Below are positions 6,774 through 12,742 of a stretch of DNA of 12,742 bases, one piece after another. The stretch covers positions 1 through 12,742 of the forward strand of contig CALHGI010000407.1 in the NCBI GenBank assembly GCA_938029995.1. Reading direction: 5' to 3'. The position numbers and the translations under genes are program-made. The notes under the pieces are model-generated. The model worked only from the letters and a program-made list of their open reading frames with translations, ran no database searches and was not told the DNA's origin. The stretch comes from an uncultured cyanobacterium. Lineage in GTDB: Bacteria; Cyanobacteriota; Cyanobacteriia; Phormidesmidales; Phormidesmidaceae. How positions within the stretch are numbered: the first letter of the stretch is position 1; every line of letters begins with the position of its first letter.

Positions 6774-6802
6774 ATATTACAAATTGCAAATATACTTGAC
6801 AA
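6774..6802 (-). promoter_or_regulatory. Sigma70-type promoter of psb34-psb35
   Basis: On the minus strand TTGTCA (6797-6802) and TAATAT (6774-6779) are separated by exactly 17 bp, close to the sigma70 consensus. The start would fall near 6767, giving a leader of about 48 nt before the psb34 ATG at 6719. Confidence 0.75.
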
Positions 6803-6825
6803 AATCAGGACTAGGAGTATTTATA
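6796..6825 (+). promoter_or_regulatory. Possible + strand promoter toward raf1
   Basis: TTGACA at 6796-6801 is a perfect -35, with a TTTATA at 6820-6825 as a weak -10 after 18 bp. It overlaps the -35 of the opposite psb34 promoter. If used, the raf1 leader would be about 265 nt and include the repeat at 6856-6915. A nearer raf1 promoter is not excluded. Confidence 0.35.
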
Positions 6826-6855
6826 CCTAGAGTCGTTCAGCCTACTCAGCATTAG

Positions 6856-6915
6856 GTCCCCATGGAGGCCTGCCCCATGGAGTAGGGAGATGAAGCCCCA
6901 TGGAATAGGTAGATG
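6856..6915 (+). repeat. Tandem CCCCATGGA repeats upstream of raf1
   Basis: Two 21-bp copies (6872-6892 and 6895-6915, period 23, 19 of 21 bases identical) each begin GCCCCATGGA and end in AGATG. A third partial copy, TCCCCATGGAGG, lies at 6857-6868. Each contains the palindrome CCATGG. They lie in the raf1-psb34 intergenic region, some 180 bp before raf1. A regulator-binding array or leader structure is possible but unproved. Confidence 0.75.
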
Positions 6916-7097
6916 CTTCAGTGGCGCTTTGATCGGTATCCAGTGTCCCTGCTTAGTTAAGACTGGCGCGATCTCAAAATCGGCCATCTAGTCCCATCCA
7001 TCCCCTAAGGACCTACCGTAAAAAAAATCAGTGACTCCTGCTTAGTCATCAACTATCCGCGATACAGTCGGAAAACACTTTTCACCCGACCACCACA

Positions 7098-8204
7098 ATG
7101 ACCACCCCTGCTCACAATCCTCCCCCGACAGATACAGGCGCTCCAGGCACAGAACCTCTAGATATAGAGGCCCTGCTGCTGCAATTACGTCGTAAACAAG
7201 GAACCTGGGTTGATTGGGCAGCGGCCTGCCAAACTCTGCAAAAAACAGGCATGTCACCCCAAGCAATTTTTGAAGGAACTGGGTTTGAGCCCATTCAGCA
7301 AAATCAAATTGTGGTGGCGGGTCAGGTCTATCAATCCATCACCGGTGGTGCGGTGTCCGAGGCCGTGCTAGAACACTTCACCGCCCGAGGCAGTGATTCT
7401 CTATATGAACTGCGCATTCTAGCCAAGGAAGATCGGGCTAAGGCGGTGCAGTTTATCTATGATCAGGGTCTAGATTCGGAAGAAGTCAGGGATATTGCCA
7501 AAGCCCTGAAAGAATATGCCTATCGCAGCGAGCCCCCCAAGGGGTTTACCGAGCACCCAGGGGATGCGGTGGCCTTTTCCTATTGGGGCCTAGCACGCCA
7601 AAAATCGGACCTGCAAGCCCGCTCCCGTCTCATTGCCCAAGGCTTACGCTTTGCCCATAGTGCGGGTGCCCGTTCAGCCATTGAAAAATTACTGACGGAC
7701 TTTGCGGTGGTCAAGGAAAAGCCCGCCCCTCGGCTGCCCCTATTTCGCCTAGAGACTGACACTGATATCCCCTGCGTTGTTCAGTTATTGGGGGAATGGC
7801 CCCTCTCTGCCCAGGCATTTCAGTCAGCCCCACCAGCAGAGCCTGACCCCTTATTTGGCATTGTGCACTCGTCCTCTGCCCAGCAGGCTTGGGTCCCAGT
7901 CCCCGGTTGGCAGGTGGTGGTCACCTCCCAAGACCCAGTGGGCTTGCTACTACCGTTTAATAAACTGCCCGGTCAAACAGATAGTTCCGTGTCTGAGAAC
8001 GTCTTAGTGCTGGTCGATCGGCAGCAACAAGCGTGGGATGATAACAGCTACTTTGCAGTAGCGGGTGACGATGGTCAGTTAGCTATGCGTTGGTTTGATA
8101 CTGAGCCCAGTACGCCATTACTGGGCCGGGTGATTGTCATCGTGCGGCCCAAGAAGGTGCTAGATGAAGACTATACCCAAGAGCTTTGGCAGATTGACGA
8201 ATAA
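7098..8204 (+). CDS. raf1: Rubisco accumulation factor 1 (assembly chaperone)
   Basis: Raf1 acts after GroEL to dimerise RbcL and deliver it to the hexadecameric Rubisco in the cytosol or carboxysome precursor. The 368-residue product has the family layout. After a Pro-rich N-terminus (1-22) comes a helical domain from about residue 26, with LRRKQGTWVDWAAAC and the conserved GFEPIQQNQIVVAGQVY segment. It continues through the RGSDSLYELR and HPGDAVAFSYWGLARQ motifs to about residue 200. A linker with APRLPLFRLE leads to the C-terminal beta domain (about 215-355) that contacts RbcL. The length is normal for Raf1. The ATG at 7098 is the first in frame near the alignable region, but no clear Shine-Dalgarno precedes it. 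The next gene starts 12 bp after the stop, implying co-transcription. psb34-psb35 diverge upstream. Confidence 0.93.
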   Translation: MTTPAHNPPPTDTGAPGTEPLDIEALLLQLRRKQGTWVDWAAACQTLQKTGMSPQAIFEGTGFEPIQQNQIVVAGQVYQSITGGAVSEAVLEHFTARGSDSLYELRILAKEDRAKAVQFIYDQGLDSEEVRDIAKALKEYAYRSEPPKGFTEHPGDAVAFSYWGLARQKSDLQARSRLIAQGLRFAHSAGARSAIEKLLTDFAVVKEKPAPRLPLFRLETDTDIPCVVQLLGEWPLSAQAFQSAPPAEPDPLFGIVHSSSAQQAWVPVPGWQVVVTSQDPVGLLLPFNKLPGQTDSSVSENVLVLVDRQQQAWDDNSYFAVAGDDGQLAMRWFDTEPSTPLLGRVIVIVRPKKVLDEDYTQELWQIDE

Positions 8205-8216
8205 TGAGGAGACCCC

Positions 8217-8432
8217 ATGGCCTTAGAGCGTCGACTATCGCGGGCAATGTTTGAGGCGACTGAAATGGTAGAACTGCGCCAGATTTGCTTTACCCCAGGG
8301 CGTGTTTTCGAACCCGGCAAATATATTACGGGGGATTTACCCGATGTCGCTTTCACCATGGGACTGGTGGAAAAACTCCCCCCAGTCCGAGGTAAGAGTG
8401 AAGAGATTTCGGATGCAACAGAAGAAGAGTAG
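8217..8432 (+). CDS. Small protein of unknown function downstream of raf1
   Basis: The 71-residue product is not recognised. It begins with a basic, helical-looking stretch (about 1-20), then a middle with LRQICFTPGRVFEPGKYITGD that reads like a small beta domain, and ends in an acidic tail (SEEISDATEEE). There is no signal peptide or membrane segment. A good AGGAG (8207-8211) lies five bases before the ATG, and it starts 12 bp after raf1, so it is very probably translated from the raf1 mRNA. A hairpin with a T-run follows directly. Its link with Rubisco assembly is only positional. It could equally belong with recR downstream. Confidence 0.75.
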   Translation: MALERRLSRAMFEATEMVELRQICFTPGRVFEPGKYITGDLPDVAFTMGLVEKLPPVRGKSEEISDATEEE

Positions 8433-8435
8433 TTT

Positions 8436-8479
8436 TGGCTAACGTAGGGCAAAACCCTGTTGGGCATAGCCAATTTTTG
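8436..8479 (+). terminator. Intrinsic terminator after raf1 and the 71-aa ORF
   Basis: TTGGCTA (8436-8442) pairs with TAGCCAA (8468-8474), an inner AGGG/CCCT stem (8447-8450, 8456-8459) lies within, and five T residues follow (8475-8479). It starts 4 bp after the small ORF stop. It would separate the raf1 unit from recR, which then needs its own promoter or read-through. Confidence 0.65.
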
Positions 8480-8556
8480 AAGGCCGGGCAGTCGCCCCAT
8501 GCCTATAGAAAACCAGCAAAGCTCAAACAGGCAAGCAACGCTCAGCACACATTAAG

Positions 8557-8562
8557 AAGGAG
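8557..8562 (+). promoter_or_regulatory. Shine-Dalgarno that fixes the recR start
   Basis: AAGGAG ends eight bases before the ATC codon at 8571-8573. This is the best ribosome-binding site in the region and it points at the exact position where RecR proteins normally begin. Confidence 0.75.
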
Positions 8563-8570
8563 TTGGAGCT

Positions 8571-9164
8571 ATCTTTACCCGACCATTAGCAAAATTAATT
8601 GAGGAGTTTCAGCGGTTGCCGGGTGTGGGTCCCAAAACGGCCCAGCGTTTGGCGTTGCATGTGCTAAAACGGCCTGAATCTGAGGTCCGTGCCCTGGCCC
8701 AAGCCCTAGTGGACGCGAAGCAGCAGGTGGGACAGTGCTCTATCTGTTTTCACCTTTCAGCCGATCCGGTGTGTGATGTTTGTCGCTCTACCCGACGGGA
8801 TAATCAGACCATTTGTGTCGTCGCTGATTCGCGGGATGTTATTGCCATTGAGCGGACCCGCGAATTTAAGGGCAAGTACCATGTCCTGGGTGGGTTAATT
8901 TCTCCGATGGATGGCATTGGTCCCGAACAGCTCAACATTGGCCAGTTGGTGCATCGGGTGAATAAAGACGACATTGCCGAAGTGATTTTGGCCATTAGCC
9001 CCAGTATTGAGGGGGATACCACTACACTCTATGTTGGACAACTGGTAAAACCATTTACCAAGGTGACACGCATCGCCTTTGGCCTACCCATGGGCGGAGA
9101 CCTGGAGTATGCGGACGAAGTCACCCTGGCGAGGGCATTAGAAGGCCGTCAGGCCCTCGGTTAG
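8571..9164 (+). CDS. recR: Recombination mediator RecR, apparent AUC start
   Basis: RecR works with RecF and RecO to load RecA at single-stranded gaps. From 8571 the product is 197 residues, the normal RecR length. The N-terminal helix ([14 protein letters not shown]) leads into the helix-hairpin-helix [17 protein letters not shown] (17-33). A four-cysteine zinc finger follows (C56, C59, C68, C71), then a Toprim domain ([16 protein letters not shown] to the [11 protein letters not shown] region) and a C-terminus with [19 protein letters not shown]. No ATG, GTG or TTG lies between the in-frame stop (8553-8555) and a TTG at 8616. That TTG would delete the first 15 conserved residues and has no Shine-Dalgarno. 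ATC at 8571 occupies the usual initiator position, where homologues have ATG, with AAGGAG eight bases upstream. A sequencing error (ATG read as ATC) cannot be excluded. The gene converges on the response regulator 15 bp away. Confidence 0.92.
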   Translation: MFTRPLAKLIEEFQRLPGVGPKTAQRLALHVLKRPESEVRALAQALVDAKQQVGQCSICFHLSADPVCDVCRSTRRDNQTICVVADSRDVIAIERTREFKGKYHVLGGLISPMDGIGPEQLNIGQLVHRVNKDDIAEVILAISPSIEGDTTTLYVGQLVKPFTKVTRIAFGLPMGGDLEYADEVTLARALEGRQALG

Positions 9165-9179
9165 GGAAACAACGACGGG

Positions 9180-9737
9180 TTAACGTAGCTTTTGTTTGAT
9201 GAACGCCAAAATCTTGGCGGTTTGATTTTTGAGCATAGCCACTTCTTTTTGGAGGGTGGCTACCTGCTGTTTTAGGGCGGCGATTTCAGCTGCGCTATCA
9301 CCGGAGGCGGCAGAAGCCCCGGCGGCGGCTCCGGCGGCGGCGGTCTGGGGGCGAACCTTACGCGCCTTGACCATGGATGCCTTAATGGCGTCAATCAGCT
9401 CTTTCTGCTCAAAGGGCTTTTGAATAAACTCAAAATACTCGAAAGGGCCTTGAATTTTTTCAGTGACTTCTTCCCGCCGCCCTGACATCAATACAAGGGG
9501 AATTTTCTGTAGCTCTGGGGATGCCTGGATGGCTTGAAAGACTTCCCACCCACTCATGCGCGGCAGCAAAAAATCAAGCATGATCAGGTTGGGCTTTTGA
9601 TTGCGGATAGCGTCTAGACCTTCGACACCATCGGTCGCTTCAATCACTTCAAAGTTCCCTTGGGGCAACATATCCCGCACACGCATTCTGATGACCCGGC
9701 TATCATCAATCACTAAAATTTTATGACTTGCTGCCAC
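9180..9737 (-). CDS. Response regulator: receiver domain with coiled-coil tail
   Basis: The 185-residue protein starts with a CheY-like receiver (about 5-125). It has the acidic pair D11-D12, phospho-acceptor D55 (in LIMLDFLLPRMSGWE), the switch serine S85 (LVLMSGR) and K107 (IQKPF). An Ala-rich linker (about 132-150) and a heptad-patterned coiled coil (150-177) replace a DNA-binding domain. It probably signals by protein contact after phosphorylation by a histidine kinase not seen here. The start is the GTG at 9737, with TAGGAG six bases upstream. A weak promoter-like TTGCCG/TATAAC pair (minus strand, 9804-9830, 15-bp spacer) precedes it. It is divergent from lipA, with 245 bp between them. 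The pathway is unknown. Confidence 0.9.
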   Translation of the reverse strand: MAASHKILVIDDSRVIRMRVRDMLPQGNFEVIEATDGVEGLDAIRNQKPNLIMLDFLLPRMSGWEVFQAIQASPELQKIPLVLMSGRREEVTEKIQGPFEYFEFIQKPFEQKELIDAIKASMVKARKVRPQTAAAGAAAGASAASGDSAAEIAALKQQVATLQKEVAMLKNQTAKILAFIKQKLR

Positions 9738-9982
9738 GACTCGCTCCTAATAGATAGCTACAGTTTAAATACCGTGCTGCTGATCTTTGCCTAGTTCAGC
9801 AACGTTATAAAAATGGTGCCCAGTCGGCAACCATGGGAGGTCTGACCCTGACTAGTTTCTAAGAATCATATAGGATCGATATCAATAAGATGCTAGAACT
9901 CTTCTATTAAAGAACCCATCGAACGCCATCCTCGCGTAAAGCTGAGGATACCCAACCCACTCTAGAAAAACCTGATTGCGTC

Positions 9983-10894
9983 ATGGAAAGTTTATCTCAA
10001 ATGCGTTCCGGTGGAGCCGATAGGCCTGAGATTGTACAGTTGCCAGAGTGGTTGAGACGCCCCATTGGTCGAGCAAGTGAGCTGTCGACGGTACAAAAAG
10101 TCATTAAACAGCGCCAGATTCATACAATCTGTGAGGAAGGCCGATGCCCCAATCGGGGTGAGTGCTATGCCAATAAGACGGCTTCTTTTTTGCTCATGGG
10201 GCCTACTTGCACCCGATCCTGTGCCTTTTGCCAAGTGGATAAGGGCCATGCTCCCATGCCCTTAGACCCGGAGGAGCCGCAAAAGGTGGCGGAGTCGATC
10301 AAGGTATTGGGGTTGGAATATGTGGTGCTCACATCGGTGGCACGGGATGATTTACCGGATCAGGGCGCGGGTTGGTTTGTCGCCACCATGGTGGCGATTC
10401 GGGCGATGAATCCAACCACACAAATTGAGCTGCTCACCCCTGATTTTTGGGGAGGACCTCAGCCGGAGGAACAGCAGCGGCAACGCATAGCCATGGTGGT
10501 GACGGCTCAACCCGCATGCTTTAACCACAATGTGGAGACGGTGGAGCGTTTGCAGGACCCCGTGCGACGGGGGGCTAAGTATCACCGCTCCTTAGGGGTA
10601 TTGCGCCAGGTGAAAGAATTGGATGCGACCATTCCGACAAAGTCGGGCCTCATGTTGGGCCATGGGGAAACGGAGGATGAACTGGTGACGACCATGCGGG
10701 ATCTGCGCGCTGTGGGGTGCGATCGCATCACCCTAGGGCAATACATGCGGCCATCCCTAGCCCATTTGCCCGTACAACGCTACTGGACCCCCGACGAATT
10801 TGACCACCTAGGCCACATTGCCCGCGACTTAGGATTTTCTCAAGTGCGCTCAGGCCCCTTGGTGCGCAGTTCTTACCACGCTGGGGAAGCATAG
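9983..10894 (+). CDS. lipA: Lipoyl synthase
   Basis: LipA inserts two sulfur atoms into protein-bound octanoyl groups to make the lipoyl cofactor of pyruvate dehydrogenase and the glycine cleavage H protein. Two [4Fe-4S] sites are visible in the 303-residue product. The auxiliary cluster has C50-x4-C55-x5-C61 (in [12 protein letters not shown]). The radical-SAM cluster has C76-x3-C80-x2-C83 (CTRSCAFC). The C-terminal RSSYHA (295-300) carries the conserved serine ligand. The body includes [13 protein letters not shown] and [12 protein letters not shown], both typical of LipA. The ATG at 9983 lacks a clear Shine-Dalgarno. An HIP1 octamer lies inside at 10719-10726. Many cyanobacteria carry two lipA copies; which one this is cannot be told. 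Confidence 0.97.
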   Translation: MESLSQMRSGGADRPEIVQLPEWLRRPIGRASELSTVQKVIKQRQIHTICEEGRCPNRGECYANKTASFLLMGPTCTRSCAFCQVDKGHAPMPLDPEEPQKVAESIKVLGLEYVVLTSVARDDLPDQGAGWFVATMVAIRAMNPTTQIELLTPDFWGGPQPEEQQRQRIAMVVTAQPACFNHNVETVERLQDPVRRGAKYHRSLGVLRQVKELDATIPTKSGLMLGHGETEDELVTTMRDLRAVGCDRITLGQYMRPSLAHLPVQRYWTPDEFDHLGHIARDLGFSQVRSGPLVRSSYHAGEA

Positions 10895-10904
10895 CCGTCA
10901 GGCC

Positions 10905-11453
10905 CTAACTCCCATCCGCATCCAGCCCATCAATAGTTTGAGCTGCCAGCTCGCGCCATTCCTGAACCGCATAGGGCGGCACGACAATCTCCCCCACCAC
11001 TGGACTGGGGCCGTTGCCCTGGAGCGGCACCTGGAGAGTCAAGGGTATGGCTTTTTCTAGCTCAGCCATGACAGCCGTCATATCGTACTGATTGGTGTTA
11101 CTGGGCAGTACCGGAGTGGGTGGGTCCAGTTTTGGACTCGCCTGCCACCCCAGGAGCGTGCCCGTGGCAACCGTCAAGGGCTGTTGCGGGTCCACCGTGA
11201 CCACCCCCGGAAACCCTACCAGCCTGAGATATAGGCCCTCTAAACCGTCGGGGCGATAGCGTTTGAATAAAATGGCCTGCCAAGAACGATCCTTGCGATC
11301 GCGAAGACTTTGCTGAGATCGCAACGTCGTTTGTCCAGGGCGCTCATGGTAAACATGCACGGAAGCCAGGGCCGGTGGCACCCCCAGGACCAGGGTTAAA
11401 CAAAGCCCCGCCAACACCAAACAAAGCACACTGCTCACTAGCCGCCTTACCAT
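10905..11453 (-). CDS. Exported DUF3122-type protein
   Basis: The 182-residue product begins with a signal peptide: basic MVRR, a hydrophobic core to about residue 25 and an ALA-S cleavage site near 30-31. The mature part carries SLRDRKDRSWQAILFKRY and LYLRLVGFPGVVTVDPQQPL, the signature of the cyanobacterial DUF3122 family, whose function is not known. The normal length fits. AGGGG lies just before the ATG at 11453. It converges on lipA, with only 10 bp between the stops, and no clear terminator was seen there. An HIP1 octamer lies at 11295-11302. Family membership is from memory; location in periplasm or lumen is inferred from the signal peptide. Confidence 0.82.
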   Translation of the reverse strand: MVRRLVSSVLCLVLAGLCLTLVLGVPPALASVHVYHERPGQTTLRSQQSLRDRKDRSWQAILFKRYRPDGLEGLYLRLVGFPGVVTVDPQQPLTVATGTLLGWQASPKLDPPTPVLPSNTNQYDMTAVMAELEKAIPLTLQVPLQGNGPSPVVGEIVVPPYAVQEWRELAAQTIDGLDADGS

Positions 11454-11638
11454 GCCCCTAAACCCCTGCTCCGCTTCAATCCGCTCCCTTTAGGATAAAG
11501 CGTGCAGCCTTGAATCAGGCAGCATGGATGCAGATCGCCCCCCCGTTCAGCAGACGATCTGAGTTAATCACTGGCCGTTGCTCAGGGAGCGCATCATCCC
11601 TCGATACAGTGACTCACTCAGCAACGACAATCATGGAT

Positions 11639-12742
11639 CTACAGTTTGCTCAGGGCATCCAACACAATGCGATAGCGGGCGGCCTCATTATTGGTCAGAT
11701 ATAGGCTACCGGCTCTCTCCAAGTCTGTTTCAGCCCCCCCAACATTACCCAACAGCGCATTCGTAACGCCGCGATAATAGAACACGTCCGGATCAAAGAC
11801 ATTGGCGGCGATCACCGTTGAGAAATCAGCGTAGGCTTCCTGGTAATTGCCAGTTTCGTAATGCAAGCGACCACGACTGGAGTAGGCATCCCAATAGTTA
11901 CCATCGAGATCGATGGCGGTGGTGTAATCCCCCAGGGCCCCAAACCCGTCACCCAAATTGGCAAAGGCATCTCCTCGCCCCTTATGGGCCGGGGCATGGT
12001 CCGGCTCAATCGCAATGGCGGCAGAAAAATCCGCCACGGCGGCCTGCTGATCACTGGTGAGCAAATAGGCCTTACCCCGACCGTAGTAAGCCTCAGTGGA
12101 CCCAGGGGAAAGCTCTAATACTTGGCTAAAGTTGCTAATGGCTGCATTCGCATCCCCCACGGAAGAATAGACCTGTCCCCGAATTAAATAGGCATTAGCA
12201 TAGCTAGGATTGATGCTTAAAACCGTGTTGAGGGAATCTAGGGCGGCCTTGGGACGGTCCTGGGCAATGAGGGCAAAACTACGGTTGTAATAGGCTTCCA
12301 AATTGTTTTCGTCTAGGGCAATGGCCTGGTTAAAATCGGCCAGGGCAGGCCCAATGGACCCTAGTTGATAGTGGGCCACACCCCGATTAAGAAAAGCCTC
12401 GGAATAATCTTCCCGGAGGGTAATGGCCTGGGTAAAATCGCCCACCGCCTGCTCTGAATTGCCTAGGGCTTTGAAAATTAAGCCCCGGTGCAGATACGCA
12501 GCGGGATTATTGGGATCTAAACGAACGGCATCATTGAGATATTCCAGGGCGATGCGATAGTTGCCCTGCTCAGAATCCAACAGTCCGCGATAGATGTAGG
12601 CAGTGGCCAAGCTCGGGTCCGTGGCAATGGTGCGGTCAAAATCCTCTAGGGCACTGGCTTGATTTTGCAGATCGTAATGCAGGATGCCTCGGTTTAGATA
12701 GGCCGCACTGTAATTAGGATCCAGGGTGATGGCCTGGTTATA
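11639..12742 (-). CDS. TPR repeat protein, N-terminus beyond the right edge
   Basis: The reading frame is open from the right window edge (codon 12740-12742) to TAG at 11639-11641, giving at least 367 residues. The TTG near 12610 is merely internal, because well-formed TPR units (for example YNQAITLDPNYSAAYLNRG) continue upstream of it in frame. About eleven TPR repeats are visible, with the pattern YxxRGxxxxxxGxxxxAxxDFxxAIxLDP typical of cyanobacterial scaffolding proteins. The last 25 residues are non-repeat and end DALSKL. Any signal peptide or other N-terminal domain is outside the window. It is not an obvious close copy of the TPR protein at 4131-5285. Partners are unknown. Confidence 0.88.
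   Translation of the reverse strand, partial: YNQAITLDPNYSAAYLNRGILHYDLQNQASALEDFDRTIATDPSLATAYIYRGLLDSEQGNYRIALEYLNDAVRLDPNNPAAYLHRGLIFKALGNSEQAVGDFTQAITLREDYSEAFLNRGVAHYQLGSIGPALADFNQAIALDENNLEAYYNRSFALIAQDRPKAALDSLNTVLSINPSYANAYLIRGQVYSSVGDANAAISNFSQVLELSPGSTEAYYGRGKAYLLTSDQQAAVADFSAAIAIEPDHAPAHKGRGDAFANLGDGFGALGDYTTAIDLDGNYWDAYSSRGRLHYETGNYQEAYADFSTVIAANVFDPDVFYYRGVTNALLGNVGGAETDLERAGSLYLTNNEAARYRIVLDALSKL

Noticed and set aside
6599..6802. 67-codon minus frame overlapping psb34
   Set aside because: It runs through the promoter and HLR1 site and shows no family features; the overlapping 56-aa Psb34-like frame is clearly the gene.
6843..6915. CCCCATGGA repeats as a CRISPR array
   Set aside because: Units are nearly adjacent, without spacers of regular length, and only two full copies exist.
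8171..8548. 125-codon minus frame opposite the 71-aa ORF
   Set aside because: Runs through the raf1-side hairpin, lacks a good ribosome-binding site and recognisable features, and opposes a well-supported gene.
12608..12610. TTG as start of the right-edge TPR gene
   Set aside because: TPR repeats continue in frame to the window edge, so the true start lies outside.

Overview
This window is chromosomal DNA from a cyanobacterium. The evidence is a run of cyanobacterial or photosynthesis-specific genes: the Rubisco assembly chaperone raf1, two small thylakoid proteins matching photosystem II assembly factors Psb34 and Psb35, a glycine-tailed RRM RNA-binding protein and a DUF3122 secreted protein. 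Three copies of the HIP1 octamer GCGATCGC are also present. Genus and species cannot be assigned from the sequence alone. There is no phage, transposon or CRISPR content.

Layout. 1-252: no convincing gene. 253-3441 (+): a very long recJ, the RecJ nuclease core followed by a Pro-rich linker, a further conserved-looking module, a coiled coil and a C-terminal domain ending in an RNIAAH motif that resembles HEPN ribonucleases. 3442-4130: a 689-bp gene-free stretch with a dense group of DnaA boxes, three tandem TTTTCCACA plus one opposed TTATCCACA, which is a candidate replication origin. 4131-5285 (+): a TPR protein. A hairpin terminator at 5294-5335 separates it from a minus-strand tRNA-Ala(GGC) at 5341-5413. 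5647-5931 (-): RRM protein. 6248-6719 (-): psb35-like and psb34 as a two-gene operon; the promoter is overlapped downstream by a perfect HLR1 (RpaB) motif. 7098-9164 (+): raf1, an unrecognised 71-residue ORF, and recR, whose only full-length start is an AUC codon with a strong Shine-Dalgarno. 9180-9737 (-): receiver-domain response regulator with a coiled-coil tail. 9983-10894 (+): lipoyl synthase lipA. 10905-11453 (-): DUF3122 exported protein. 11639-12742 (-): a second TPR protein running off the right edge.

Functional themes. Recombination/replication functions (recJ, recR, DnaA boxes) and photosynthesis functions (psb34/psb35, raf1) lie side by side. Hand counts in a few intervals show C excess over G on the + strand in recJ and the first TPR gene, and G excess in raf1, recR and lipA. 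That is the direction expected when crossing a replication origin from left to right, although the change is not exactly at the DnaA boxes.

The best candidates for something new are the RecJ-coiled-coil-HEPN-like fusion, the DnaA-box cluster just behind it, the AUC-initiated recR, and the HLR1 control of the psb34-psb35 unit. Functions are assigned from remembered family features; no database search was possible.
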